Program-made: the position numbers and the translations under genes
The notes under the pieces: model-generated
Database searches by the model: none
Told to the model about the DNA's origin: nothing
The model's input: the letters and a program-made list of their open reading frames with translations, nothing else
Assembly: GCF_902499555.1 (NCBI RefSeq)
Contig: NZ_CABVMM010000007.1
Span: forward strand, 1-64,000
Direction: 5' to 3'
From: Mesonia oceanica
GTDB taxonomy: Bacteria; Bacteroidota; Bacteroidia; Flavobacteriales; Flavobacteriaceae
Length of the DNA: 64,000 nt
Shown: in pieces, positions 5,839 through 14,166 of the stretch
Layout: every line of letters starts with the position of its first letter
Position numbering within the stretch: position 1 is the first letter of the stretch

Positions 5839-8202
5839 ATGAAAAATGTATTATTTTTAGTAGGCTTTTGCTTTATAAGCCTACTCGGTATCGCACAAGA
5901 AACCTACACACTTAGCGGTACAGTTATTTTAAACAACACGGCTTTACCTGGCGCCAATATCACGGTGAAAAACAGCAGTAAAGCAACAACGACGGACTTT
6001 AACGGATTTTATTCTTTAGCATTAGAAGAAGGGAATTACACGCTTATTTTTAGCTACGGAAATCAAAAAACAGTAGAAGTCGAACTGACCGGAGATCAAA
6101 CTTTAGATGTAGATCTTACAGGAACACACGAGAGTTTAGAGGAAGTCTTTCTTTCTTCCATTCGGGTAGATGCCGATTCGCCCATTACCTATAGCAATTT
6201 AACCAATGAAGAAATTGAAGAACGTAACCTCGGGCAAGATATTCCTGTTTTAATGAATTATTTGCCTTCGGTAGTTACCACTACCGATGCTGGAAATGGT
6301 GTAGGTTATACCGGAATCAGGGTACGTGGTAGTGATGCGACACGAACCAATGTAACCGTAAATGGGATTCCGATAAACGATGCTGAAAGTCAAGGAACTT
6401 TTTGGGTAAATATGGGAGATTTTGCTTCCTCCACAGAAAATATACAACTACAACGGGGAGTAGGGACTTCAACTAATGGAGCCGGAGCTTTTGGGGCCAG
6501 TATTAATATTTTAACCGACCGGTATAGCGAAGAAGCTTATGCAGAAGTGGCCAATAGTTACGGGTCTTACAATACGCATAAACATACGGTAAAATTTAGT
6601 ACAGGATTATTTAATGATCATTGGGAATTTGCCGGGCGTGCTTCACAAATTAAAAGTGATGGGTATATTGATCGTGCTGAGTCAGACTTAAAATCGTACT
6701 TCTTACAAGGAAGCTATGTAAACGATGGAACCCTCGTAAAAGCCATTATGTTTGGAGGTAAAGAACGAACTTATCAAGCTTGGTATGGAGTAACTCAACA
6801 AGAAATTGATTCGCTTGGGAGAACTTATAATCCTGCCGGAAGGTACACTGATGAAAATGGAAATGTGAAGTTTTATAATAATCAAACCGATAATTACCAA
6901 CAAGATCATTATCAGCTTTTATGGAATCAGAAATACAATAAAAACTGGTCTTCTAATTTGGCTTTTCATTATACACGAGGAAAAGGTTATTATGAAGAAT
7001 ATGAAGTAGATAGAGTTTTAACCAACTTTGGTCTAGAACCGTTTATGGCGAATGGGGAAGAAGTAACAAAATCAGATTTAGTAAACACGAGTTGGTTAGA
7101 TAATCATTTTTACGGAACTACTTTTAGCGTAAACTACCAAAATAATACAGTAGATGCTATTGTTGGCGGTGGTTGGAACCGTTATGATGGCGATCACTTT
7201 GGAGAAGTAATTTACACTAGGTTTGCAAGAAATAACGATCCTTATGAGCCGTTTTACGAAAACAATGCGGTAAAGACAGATTTTAATTTGTACACCAAAG
7301 CAACAGTTTCTTTAACAGATCAATTGGCGGTTTATGGAGATTTACAAATAAGAACCATTAATTATGAAGGGAATGGGCCCACACAAGAACTCCCTGATTT
7401 TCCTATCGATGCTAACTTCAGTTTCTTCAATCCTAAAGGAGGGTTTACGTTTCAGTTCAATGAAGAAAATCAGTTGTATGGATCGGTAGCAGTAGCTCAT
7501 CGTGAACCTTCACGTTCAGATTATGAAGATGCTTTTAAGAATGGTGAAAATGAGCCCACGGAAGAGCGCTTGGTAGATTATGAATTGGGTTGGCGTTTTA
7601 AATCAGGAAAAACGCAAGTAAATACCAATTTATACTTTATGAATTATAAAGACCAATTGGTGTTGACCGGGGAAATTGATGAAGAAGGAGCGGCGATTAG
7701 AAAAAATAGTGGTAAAAGCTATCGGTTAGGATTGGAAGTAGATGCCAATATTCAAGTAAACGATTGGTTGTCCTTGAGACCAAATATAGCAGTTAGCCAG
7801 AATAAGAACAAAGATTTTGTTGGTTTTGATGATGATATTCAACAAAACCTTGGTGATACCGATATTGCTTATTCTCCTAACATTATAGCAGGAAATATAA
7901 TTCGAATTTCTCCCGCAAGAAATCTTCAACTTAATTGGTTATCTAAATACGTAGGAGAACAATATATGACCAACTTGGAATTAAAAGCTTCTAAGCTGGA
8001 ATCTTATTTTGTGAACGATTTCAATGTACAGTATGTTTGGGATAAAGCTCCCCTTTTTAAAGAAGTCGTATTTACAGGTTTAGTCAATAATATTTTTGAT
8101 GTCAATTATATTTCTAATGGAAACTTCTATAGCAGTGAGTATATTATATATTATCCTCAAGCTACAATAAACTTTTTAGCAGGCATTACCTTAAAATTTT
8201 AA
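5839..8202 (+). CDS. TonB-dependent outer-membrane receptor, probable thiamine transporter
   Basis: A 787-residue receptor with a signal peptide (1-20, ending GIAQ), an N-terminal carboxypeptidase-regulatory-like beta-sandwich (about 22-105, with the GANITVKNSSKATTTDFNG block), a plug domain (about 110-225, with GIRVRGSDATRTNVTVNG) and a 22-strand-type barrel ending in Phe, the usual outer-membrane signature. It imports a scarce substrate using TonB-ExbBD energy. The TPP riboswitch directly upstream points to thiamine or a precursor as substrate, as known for riboswitch-controlled receptors in Bacteroidota. No inner-membrane PnuT-type permease follows; the gene stands alone and ends at the terminator at 8235-8262. 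Confidence 0.9.
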   Translation: MKNVLFLVGFCFISLLGIAQETYTLSGTVILNNTALPGANITVKNSSKATTTDFNGFYSLALEEGNYTLIFSYGNQKTVEVELTGDQTLDVDLTGTHESLEEVFLSSIRVDADSPITYSNLTNEEIEERNLGQDIPVLMNYLPSVVTTTDAGNGVGYTGIRVRGSDATRTNVTVNGIPINDAESQGTFWVNMGDFASSTENIQLQRGVGTSTNGAGAFGASINILTDRYSEEAYAEVANSYGSYNTHKHTVKFSTGLFNDHWEFAGRASQIKSDGYIDRAESDLKSYFLQGSYVNDGTLVKAIMFGGKERTYQAWYGVTQQEIDSLGRTYNPAGRYTDENGNVKFYNNQTDNYQQDHYQLLWNQKYNKNWSSNLAFHYTRGKGYYEEYEVDRVLTNFGLEPFMANGEEVTKSDLVNTSWLDNHFYGTTFSVNYQNNTVDAIVGGGWNRYDGDHFGEVIYTRFARNNDPYEPFYENNAVKTDFNLYTKATVSLTDQLAVYGDLQIRTINYEGNGPTQELPDFPIDANFSFFNPKGGFTFQFNEENQLYGSVAVAHREPSRSDYEDAFKNGENEPTEERLVDYELGWRFKSGKTQVNTNLYFMNYKDQLVLTGEIDEEGAAIRKNSGKSYRLGLEVDANIQVNDWLSLRPNIAVSQNKNKDFVGFDDDIQQNLGDTDIAYSPNIIAGNIIRISPARNLQLNWLSKYVGEQYMTNLELKASKLESYFVNDFNVQYVWDKAPLFKEVVFTGLVNNIFDVNYISNGNFYSSEYIIYYPQATINFLAGITLKF

Positions 8203-8234
8203 ATTGAACTAACTAACTAACCATTCAATTGAAG

Positions 8235-8262
8235 GGCTTTCCGGAAACGGAAAGCCTTTTTT
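8235..8262 (+). terminator. Intrinsic terminator after the receptor gene
   Basis: GGCTTTCCG pairs perfectly with CGGAAAGCC around a GAAA tetraloop, followed by six T, 32 bases after the receptor stop. Confidence 0.95.
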
Positions 8263-8320
8263 GTTTGAATTTTACCATGCTTGGTTTGAATAGCACTATA
8301 CTCAACGAGGGTTCCAATCC

Positions 8321-8328
8321 TACTTTTG
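8321..8328 (+). promoter_or_regulatory. -7 promoter box for the SDR gene
   Basis: TACTTTTG matches TAnnTTTG and lies 26 bases before the ATG at 8355, just after a terminator, so it is well placed. No clear -33 TTG is seen. Confidence 0.4.
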
Positions 8329-8354
8329 TCCTGTAATCAAAAAAGAAGAAAAAG

Positions 8355-9113
8355 ATGAATCACAAATTAGTTTTAATTACCGGAGGAAGTCGAGGATTAG
8401 GAAAAAATATGGCTTTAAAAGTAGCCGAAAAAGGTTTAGATGTTATCCTTACCTATCATCAGAATAAAGAAGAAGCCCATCAAGTGGTTTCAGCAATAAA
8501 AGATAAAGGTCAAAGAGCGGTAGCCTTGCAATTAGATACTTCCAATACATCCAACTTCTTGAACTTTCAAGAAGAACTGCAAAGGGTGCTTTCTGAAGTA
8601 TTTAAAGTTAAAAAAATAGACTTTTTAGTCAATAACGCCGGAATAGGTATCAATGAAGCTTTTGCAGAAACTTCTGAAGCTACGTTTGATAAACTTGTTA
8701 ATATTCACTTGAAAGGCGTTTTCTTTCTAACACAGCAATTATTGCCTATGCTTGCTAACGAAGGCGGAATCATAAATATTTCTTCTGGACTGGCTAGATT
8801 TACCATGCACGGTTACAGTGCTTATGGAGCGATGAAAGCGGCTGTTGAATCGCTTACCCGTTATCAGGCAAAAGAATTGGGAAAGCGTGGCATTCGTTCT
8901 AACGTGGTTGCTCCCGGAGCCATTGAAACCGATTTTGGGGGAGGTTTAGTGAGGGATAATAAAGATGTAAATAAAATAGTAAGTAGTCAAATCCCATTGG
9001 GGAGAGTAGGTCAGTCGGATGATATTGGAGGAGTGGTTGCTTTTCTTTGTACCGAAGAGGCAAAATGGATTAACGGACAACGAATAGAAGTTTCGGGCGG
9101 GCAGAATCTATAA
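8355..9113 (+). CDS. Short-chain dehydrogenase/reductase (FabG-like)
   Basis: A 252-residue Rossmann-fold oxidoreductase. The cofactor-binding TGGSRGLG is at residues 9-16, the NNAGIG motif near 93-98, catalytic Ser in ISSG near 142 and the Tyr-Lys pair in YGAMK near 155-159. The C-terminal GGQ-type end is typical of classical SDRs. It is probably NADP(H)-dependent, but no acidic or basic selector was tested and the substrate cannot be told from sequence. It stands alone between a terminator and a dispersed repeat. Confidence 0.85.
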   Translation: MNHKLVLITGGSRGLGKNMALKVAEKGLDVILTYHQNKEEAHQVVSAIKDKGQRAVALQLDTSNTSNFLNFQEELQRVLSEVFKVKKIDFLVNNAGIGINEAFAETSEATFDKLVNIHLKGVFFLTQQLLPMLANEGGIINISSGLARFTMHGYSAYGAMKAAVESLTRYQAKELGKRGIRSNVVAPGAIETDFGGGLVRDNKDVNKIVSSQIPLGRVGQSDDIGGVVAFLCTEEAKWINGQRIEVSGGQNL

Positions 9114-9151
9114 TTGATGAATCCTTAATGCATTAATAAATTGAAATTAGT

Positions 9152-9264
9152 CAGTTCGAGTGATTTTGCGAAGTGAAACGAAGCAAAATTGTATCGAGAA
9201 CTTAATTTTAGCTTCAAGTCCTAATTCTCGATACAAAAACCTTAACCGATTTTTACTCGAATTG
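9152..9264. repeat. Dispersed intergenic inverted-repeat element
   Basis: TTGTATCGAGAA (9189-9200) and TTCTCGATACAA (9225-9236) form a perfect 12-bp inverted repeat, nested inside imperfect outer arms AGTTCGAGTGA (9153-9163) and ACTCGAATT (9255-9263). From memory, intergenic elements built from CGAACTG, CTCGATACAA and similar words are scattered through many flavobacterial genomes. No coding frame is present. Confidence 0.6.
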
Positions 9265-9323
9265 GCGGTTTGGAAGGGAAAACTGTACAATGCACCAGAG
9301 TTTTTTTAATTCCCTTTTACAAT

Positions 9324-9352
9324 AAACCCACTATTTTGCTTTGTGGGTTTTT
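9324..9352 (+). terminator. Terminator-like hairpin just before the AraC gene
   Basis: AAACCCAC pairs with GTGGGTTT across an 11-base loop and runs into T. It covers the GTG at 9343, which argues against that codon as the AraC start. It could be an attenuator or the end of the upstream transcript. Confidence 0.5.
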
Positions 9353-9372
9353 GCTTTAAGACTAAATTTATA

Positions 9373-10278
9373 ATGATGGAAAAAACAACTAGCTTAGAAG
9401 AGTTTTATAGAAAAAAACTGGGGGTTTTACCGAGTGATTTTTTTAAAAAGATCGGTGAGTTTAATGTTTTTAAGCTAAAAGACTATTTCGGAACCTCTAA
9501 AGAGATGCCTTATAGCCGAAAGGATTATTACAAGATAAGTCTTATCTCTGGTGAAAATACGGTGCATTATGCAGATAAAACCTTAAGGGTTAAAGATAAT
9601 ATGTTGTTATTTGCCAACCCACAAATTCCTTATAATTGGGAACCACTTTCCGAAGATAAAACCGGGGCTTTTTGTGTATTTACTGAAGCGTTTTTTGAAG
9701 ATTTTGGGAATTTTAAAGATTATCCCTTATTTCAAACTAATGGGACGCCTATACTTTCTTTGAATGATGAAGAGTTTCAGCAAATTCAACAGATTTATAA
9801 AAAAATGTTTACTGAAATAAATTCTGAATATGCCTACAAATATGATGTATTACGAAATTTGGTTTTTGAATTGATTCATACAGCCTTAAAAATGCGTCCG
9901 GCACAACTAGAAAATGAAGAAAAAACCGTTTCTAATGCTTCCGAAAGGATTACTTCCCTGTTCTCCGAATTGTTAGAACGCCAGTTTCCTATTGAATCTG
10001 TTCAACAGAAAATAAATTTAAGGACTCCCGGTGATTTTGCCAAGCAATTAAACATTCATAATAATTACCTCAATAAAGTTTTAAAAAGTGCGACGGGTAA
10101 AACCACTTCAGCACTTATTGCCGAACGCTTTGTATTGGAAGCAAGGGCATTGTTAAAACACACCAACTGGACAATTGCAGAGATTTCTTGGAGTTTGGGT
10201 TTTGAAGATCCTTCTTACTTCATCAAATTTTTTAAAAAGAATGAAAAATTAACCCCCAACGGATTTAGAAGCGTTTAA
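9373..10278 (+). CDS. AraC-family transcriptional regulator
   Basis: A 301-residue protein from the ATG at 9373 (ATG 9376 is also possible). The N-terminal half (about 1-170) looks like a cupin-type effector domain, and the C-terminal 100 residues hold two helix-turn-helix motifs, the second in the typical form WTIAEISWSLGFEDPSYFIKFFKK followed by TPNGFR. The frame opens 10 codons earlier at a GTG, but that codon lies inside a hairpin at 9324-9352. It is followed after 10 bases by the hydrolase at 10289, so the two are probably co-transcribed, and the regulator may control that gene. The effector is unknown. Confidence 0.85.
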   Translation: MMEKTTSLEEFYRKKLGVLPSDFFKKIGEFNVFKLKDYFGTSKEMPYSRKDYYKISLISGENTVHYADKTLRVKDNMLLFANPQIPYNWEPLSEDKTGAFCVFTEAFFEDFGNFKDYPLFQTNGTPILSLNDEEFQQIQQIYKKMFTEINSEYAYKYDVLRNLVFELIHTALKMRPAQLENEEKTVSNASERITSLFSELLERQFPIESVQQKINLRTPGDFAKQLNIHNNYLNKVLKSATGKTTSALIAERFVLEARALLKHTNWTIAEISWSLGFEDPSYFIKFFKKNEKLTPNGFRSV

Positions 10279-10288
10279 AAACCATTCC

Positions 10289-11293
10289 ATGAAAATAACC
10301 AAAAACCCAACTATTACTTCTTCTTTAGTGAAAGATGGAGTGTTTCAAAACATAGAAGAAACCCCACAAATGGCTGAAGAAGCTTCTGTCTTTAAAATTT
10401 TAAAGAAGCAGTTTTCAAAGCCAAAAAGTATAAAGCCAAGTTCAGAAATTCCGATAGTGAAAACAGACTTGAATAAGCTTCCTGCTCACCATCCAACTAT
10501 CGTATGGTTTGGGCATTCTTCTTATTTAATTCGATATCGAAAAATCAATATTTTGGTAGATCCGGTGTTTTGTGGTTATGCTTCACCATTTTCGTTTATG
10601 ATTAAAGCTTTTGCCGGTGCTAATCATTATGGAGTAGAAGAGATGCCCAGCATCGATTATCTTATTCAAACGCATAATCATTACGATCATTTAGATAAGA
10701 AAACGCTTAAAAAATTAGCAGCGAAAACCAAGAACTGTATAGTGCCAAAAGGCGTGAAGAAAGATTTATTAAGCTGTGGGATTTCTTCTGAAAAAATAAC
10801 AGAACTGGATTGGGGTGAGCGCGCAGAAATTTCTTCAGAATTCCAAATTACAGCTACTCCGGCTAGGCATTTTTCAGGAAGAGGCTTAAAACGGAATACT
10901 TCGCTTTGGTCTTCTTATGTGTTAGAAATGTTTGGATACCGTTTATTTTTGGGAGGTGATTCTGGTTTCGGAAATCATTTTCAAGAAATTGGTCATGCGT
11001 TTGGCAAGTTTGATTTAGCCATTTTAGAATGCGGTCAATACGATGAATACTGGCCTAACATTCATAGCTTCCCAGAAGAATTATTGAAAATAGCAGAAAT
11101 CCTTCAGCCTAAATGTATTCTTCCGGTACATTGGGCGAAATTTGCATTGGCACATCATCCTTGGAAAGAACCCATCCAACGATTAATAAAGGCCCCTAAA
11201 AATTCTAAAATACAATTAGCCACTCCTCAAATTGGAGAACCTGTGGTGTTAGGTGAACATTACCCAACAAGTAAGTGGTGGGAAGATTTATAG
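10289..11293 (+). CDS. Metallo-beta-lactamase-fold hydrolase (UlaG / NAPE-PLD-like)
   Basis: A 334-residue cytoplasmic metal-dependent hydrolase. A substrate-side block WFGHSSYLI near residue 71 leads into LVDPVF, the metal-binding HNHYDHLD motif lies near 130-137, and later ligands are seen in ARHFSGRG, GGDSG and HW near the end. These belong to the Lactamase_B_2 group, which includes NAPE-PLD and UlaG-type enzymes. The probable reaction is phosphodiester or lactone hydrolysis, but the substrate is not known. There is no signal peptide. It forms a likely two-gene unit with the AraC regulator upstream. Confidence 0.8.
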   Translation: MKITKNPTITSSLVKDGVFQNIEETPQMAEEASVFKILKKQFSKPKSIKPSSEIPIVKTDLNKLPAHHPTIVWFGHSSYLIRYRKINILVDPVFCGYASPFSFMIKAFAGANHYGVEEMPSIDYLIQTHNHYDHLDKKTLKKLAAKTKNCIVPKGVKKDLLSCGISSEKITELDWGERAEISSEFQITATPARHFSGRGLKRNTSLWSSYVLEMFGYRLFLGGDSGFGNHFQEIGHAFGKFDLAILECGQYDEYWPNIHSFPEELLKIAEILQPKCILPVHWAKFALAHHPWKEPIQRLIKAPKNSKIQLATPQIGEPVVLGEHYPTSKWWEDL

Positions 11294-11296
11294 TAA

Positions 11297-11734
11297 TTAT
11301 CGATTGGTTATTCTTAAAGTACCATTGCCATTATCCGTCACTCGATAAGGATAAAGCGTATATTCTAAATCTTCTCCTTCAATAAAATTTCCGGTAAAAA
11401 GATCGTAGGTATTTCCTTCACAGCTGCATTTTAATCTAATGTCACCAACAACTTCCATCGAAATACAACTATCGTTTCGTGGATGGTTAGGGTCTGCCGC
11501 GTCATATGCTACATAATTACTTCCGGTGTTCATTAAAATAATTCCACCATTGCCATATTGCCCCACATACACCGAATTGCTGGGGAATTTTAGATTACTA
11601 TATTGAGGTAAGCTTAAATCTACCATGAAATTTACATTCACGTTAAGAAGATTGGGGTTGTTTTGTCGGTGATCGTCACTACTACAGCTTATGAGCATCA
11701 ATCCGGAAAACATGAATACAAGTAAACTTTTCAT
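11297..11734 (-). CDS. Rieske-like lipoprotein with degenerate cluster ligands
   Basis: A 145-residue lipoprotein. I start it at the ATG at 11734, which gives a clean lipoprotein signal (SLLVFMFSGLMLISC, lipobox LISC); the frame is open 10 codons further up. The C-terminal half resembles a Rieske domain: a YVAYDAADPNH segment, then DSCISM, then CSCEGNTYDLFTG and a final YRVTDNGNGTLRI strand. A functional Rieske centre needs two Cys and two His; here Cys are present but the CxH and CxxH His positions are not evident, so it probably does not hold a [2Fe-2S] cluster. Its function is unknown. It is divergent from greA. Confidence 0.55.
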   Translation of the reverse strand: MKSLLVFMFSGLMLISCSSDDHRQNNPNLLNVNVNFMVDLSLPQYSNLKFPSNSVYVGQYGNGGIILMNTGSNYVAYDAADPNHPRNDSCISMEVVGDIRLKCSCEGNTYDLFTGNFIEGEDLEYTLYPYRVTDNGNGTLRITNR

Positions 11735-11766
11735 TTTAAAAATTTTAGTGGCGCAAGATAACATAA

Positions 11767-11797
11767 TTGCTAAGCTTGTTAAAATTTATTATCTTTG
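11767..11797 (+). promoter_or_regulatory. Promoter of greA
   Basis: TTG (11767-11769) and TATCTTTG (11790-11797) are 20 bases apart and match the Bacteroidota promoter. Transcription should begin near 11804, immediately before the hairpin at 11806-11833. Confidence 0.65.
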
Positions 11798-11805
11798 TTT
11801 TAGTT

Positions 11806-11833
11806 GAATCCCATGGTACGTGGGATTCTTTTT
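11806..11833 (+). promoter_or_regulatory. Hairpin with U tract at the 5' end of the greA leader
   Basis: GAATCCCA pairs with TGGGATTC around a 7-base loop and is followed by five T. It sits between the greA promoter and its ATG at 11855 and cannot serve either flanking gene as an ordinary terminator, because the neighbour is divergent. It could be an attenuator or a 5' stabilising hairpin. Confidence 0.5.
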
Positions 11834-11854
11834 GTATATATAAACGATGAAGTT

Positions 11855-12328
11855 ATGAGTAAAGTATCTTATTATACTGAAGAAGGATTAAAAAAATTGA
11901 AAGATGAATTAAACCATCTGAAAGATGTAGAGCGTCCTGCTGCTTCACAAGCTATTGCAGATGCACGGGATAAAGGTGATTTAAGTGAGAATGCAGAATA
12001 TGATGCCGCTAAGGAAGCGCAAGGATTATTAGAAATGAAAATCTCTAAGCTTGAGGAAGTCGTAGCGAATGCAAGAGTGATTGATGAATCTCAATTAGAT
12101 ACTTCTAAAGTGCTTATTCATAGTACGGTAAAGATAAAAAACACCACCAATGGTGCCGAAGTAAAATATAAATTGGTTGCGCAAAGCGAAGCCGATTTAA
12201 AAACGGGAAAAATCTCGGTAGATTCTCCCATAGGTAAAGGTTTGCTAGGAAAAAAAGTAGGCGATACCGCTGATATTAAAGTCCCCAACGGAACGATGAC
12301 TTTTGAAATTTTAGAGATTACGAGATAG
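11855..12328 (+). CDS. greA: Transcription elongation factor GreA
   Basis: A 157-residue factor that rescues backtracked RNA polymerase by stimulating transcript cleavage. It starts MSKVSYYTEEG; the frame is open 17 codons further up, but that extension is not GreA-like and contains the leader hairpin. The N-terminal coiled coil carries the acidic tip DARDKGDLSENAEYDAA, whose D and E residues coordinate the catalytic Mg. The C-terminal FKBP-like domain (about 85-157) has the typical SPIGKGLLGKKVGD block. The length equals the family norm of about 158. Confidence 0.97.
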   Translation: MSKVSYYTEEGLKKLKDELNHLKDVERPAASQAIADARDKGDLSENAEYDAAKEAQGLLEMKISKLEEVVANARVIDESQLDTSKVLIHSTVKIKNTTNGAEVKYKLVAQSEADLKTGKISVDSPIGKGLLGKKVGDTADIKVPNGTMTFEILEITR

Positions 12329-12347
12329 TAGTTTTATAATAATAAGT

Positions 12348-12379
12348 AAAACCGCTACTTAATTGGTAGCGGTTTTTTT
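12348..12379. terminator. Bidirectional terminator between greA and arsM
   Basis: AAAACCGCTAC pairs with GTAGCGGTTTT around a 7-base loop, with A and T tracts on both sides. It lies between convergent genes and can end transcripts from both. Confidence 0.9.
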
Positions 12380-12382
12380 GTG

Positions 12383-13351
12383 TTAACAGCATCCTCCACC
12401 ATCATAATGAAAGGTAGATTCACTTATAAAAATATCTTTTCTATTTAAACTTTGAAGCGCGTTAGCTGTTTTATCACAAACCGCTAAAGGTTGGTTTTGT
12501 AATAAAACGTGTCCTTTTTTATCGTCAAAGAAATCTTCTTGTCCGTAATAAATAGCTGTTTTTCCTGTAAACACACAAGGACCGTCTTTAGGCATTGGGT
12601 CTTTAATGGCTGCTACTTCTATACTTTCAATATAAATAAGTTCATCGGTAGGATAGTGGGCAGGGGCTAAAATGCGATAAGGCTTTTTCGCTCTAATTTC
12701 AATCGTACCAAAACCGGCATCGGTAAGCATTTTTACATATTCTGCCATGGGTAGGCTTCCGCTTAGGCAAAGTGCCCTTAATTGTTCGTCATTACGGAGT
12801 TCTTCATTCATCGGTTGTTCACAAATAGGGTCGCTCATTACCAATCTTCCGTGAGGTTTTAAAACCCGGTACATTTCTGCAATGGCTTTTTTCAATTCTT
12901 CAGTTTTAAAAATATTGAACAAGCAGTTTTGTGCCGCCACATCAATTGAATTATCTTCTACCGGTAAATGAAGTGCGTCACCTTTTTTTAGTTCTACAAA
13001 TTCTGAGTTGAACCACGGATTGGTTGCTTCAGCTTCTTTGAAATTTTTTCGACTCGCTTCGAGCATTTCATCAACGACATCTACTCCAATCACTCCATTT
13101 TTCTGTCTGGAGAAATAGGCAAATTGTAAGAGTTCCATTCCGCCACCAACACCTACATACAATATGTTGGGTTGGTTCACCAAGTCACGGGGATGTACAG
13201 TGCTTCCACAACCATAATTCATCTCCTGCATAATTTTAGGGATTTTTAAACCCGGCAATTCCCAAACAGGATTCGTCGTGCAACAGAGTCCTACATTGGG
13301 CGTTTCTGCGGCCTCTTTATAAACATTTTTGGTAGTTTCTAAATAGCTCAT
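12383..13351 (-). CDS. arsM: Arsenite methyltransferase ArsM, arsenosugar type
   Basis: A 322-residue SAM-dependent methyltransferase. The SAM site is YVGVGGGMELLQF near residue 65, followed by GVDVVDEML. Conserved cysteines suited to binding As(III) are C23-C24 and C48, with others in AQNCLF and RALCL, and a C-terminal GGGCC tail. This fits the ArsM form found in arsenosugar clusters, which would methylate arsenite to a dimethyl species for ArsS. It is the last gene of the operon 16707-12383 and overlaps the nucleoside phosphorylase by 4 bases. Assignment to this subfamily rests mainly on the context and the Cys pattern. Confidence 0.88.
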   Translation of the reverse strand: MSYLETTKNVYKEAAETPNVGLCCTTNPVWELPGLKIPKIMQEMNYGCGSTVHPRDLVNQPNILYVGVGGGMELLQFAYFSRQKNGVIGVDVVDEMLEASRKNFKEAEATNPWFNSEFVELKKGDALHLPVEDNSIDVAAQNCLFNIFKTEELKKAIAEMYRVLKPHGRLVMSDPICEQPMNEELRNDEQLRALCLSGSLPMAEYVKMLTDAGFGTIEIRAKKPYRILAPAHYPTDELIYIESIEVAAIKDPMPKDGPCVFTGKTAIYYGQEDFFDDKKGHVLLQNQPLAVCDKTANALQSLNRKDIFISESTFHYDGGGCC

Positions 13352-14166
13352 GAAATTTCAATTTCTCTAATTAAATCTTTAAATAAGATGATCATTTGCG
13401 GTTCGGCTTGTTCTGCCATAGCGATAATCTCTTTTACATTCACGGGTTGTAAATTATCGGGATCACCTTCATCGGTTAATACAGAAACGGCAGCCACCGG
13501 TAATTTTAAATGATTGGCAACAATAATTTCCGGTACGGTACTCATTCCAACAGCATCTGCTCCCATTGTTCGAAGCATTCTGTATTCTGCCCGGGTTTCT
13601 AATTGGGGTCCTAAGACAGAAGCATACACTCCTTTGTTTAATTTTAAATCGTGTTTTTGGGCGATGCTTTCAATTTTTTGGGTCATTTGTTGATCGTAAG
13701 GACAGCTCATATCTACAAAACGTTCCCCGTATTGAGAAACGCCTTTAAAGGCTAAAGGAGAACCACCCAATAAATTAATATGGTCGTCAATGAGCATTAT
13801 TTCCCCTTTTTTAAATTTAGGGTTAATAGCCCCCGCCGCATTAGAAACCAACAGTTTTTTAATTCCCAAACGGTGCATAATCCTTACTGGGAAAGTGACA
13901 TCTTGTAAACTGTAGCCTTCATATAAATGAAAGCGACCTTGCATAATCACTACTTTTTTGCCTTCTAATTCGCCATAAATTAAATGACCTTTGTGAAATT
14001 CTACGGTCGCTGTAGGAAAGTTGGGAATATGGTTATAGCTAACTTCTTCTATAATTTTTACTTCTTGTAAAAGCTTGCCTAAACCAGTTCCTAAAATAAT
14101 TCCGACTTCAGGAGCTTTAAATCCTTTATTTTTTAAATATTTTACCGTTTGTTCTATGTATCTCAT
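13348..14166 (-). CDS. Purine nucleoside phosphorylase
   Basis: A 272-residue trimeric-type phosphorylase that splits purine nucleosides with phosphate into base and ribose 1-phosphate. Family motifs are ILGTGLGK near 24, GRFHLYEG near 82, SNAAGAIN near 110, LGPQLETRAEYRM near 186 and GMSTVPEI near 208. Its place inside the arsenosugar operon suggests that the substrate here is the arsenic-modified 5'-deoxyadenosine made by ArsS, from which adenine would be released. It overlaps arsM by 4 bases and the DUF2064 gene by 4 bases, indicating translational coupling. Confidence 0.92.
   Translation of the reverse strand: MRYIEQTVKYLKNKGFKAPEVGIILGTGLGKLLQEVKIIEEVSYNHIPNFPTATVEFHKGHLIYGELEGKKVVIMQGRFHLYEGYSLQDVTFPVRIMHRLGIKKLLVSNAAGAINPKFKKGEIMLIDDHINLLGGSPLAFKGVSQYGERFVDMSCPYDQQMTQKIESIAQKHDLKLNKGVYASVLGPQLETRAEYRMLRTMGADAVGMSTVPEIIVANHLKLPVAAVSVLTDEGDPDNLQPVNVKEIIAMAEQAEPQMIILFKDLIREIEIS

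Noticed and set aside
9343..9372. Upstream extension of the AraC gene from the GTG at 9343.
   Set aside because: The GTG is inside a stable hairpin with a T tract (9324-9352), and the ten added residues do not look like part of the protein; ATG 9373 is preferred.
11804..11854. 17-codon upstream extension of greA.
   Set aside because: The extension covers the leader hairpin and is not GreA-like. The start MSKVSYYTEEG gives the normal length of 157 residues.
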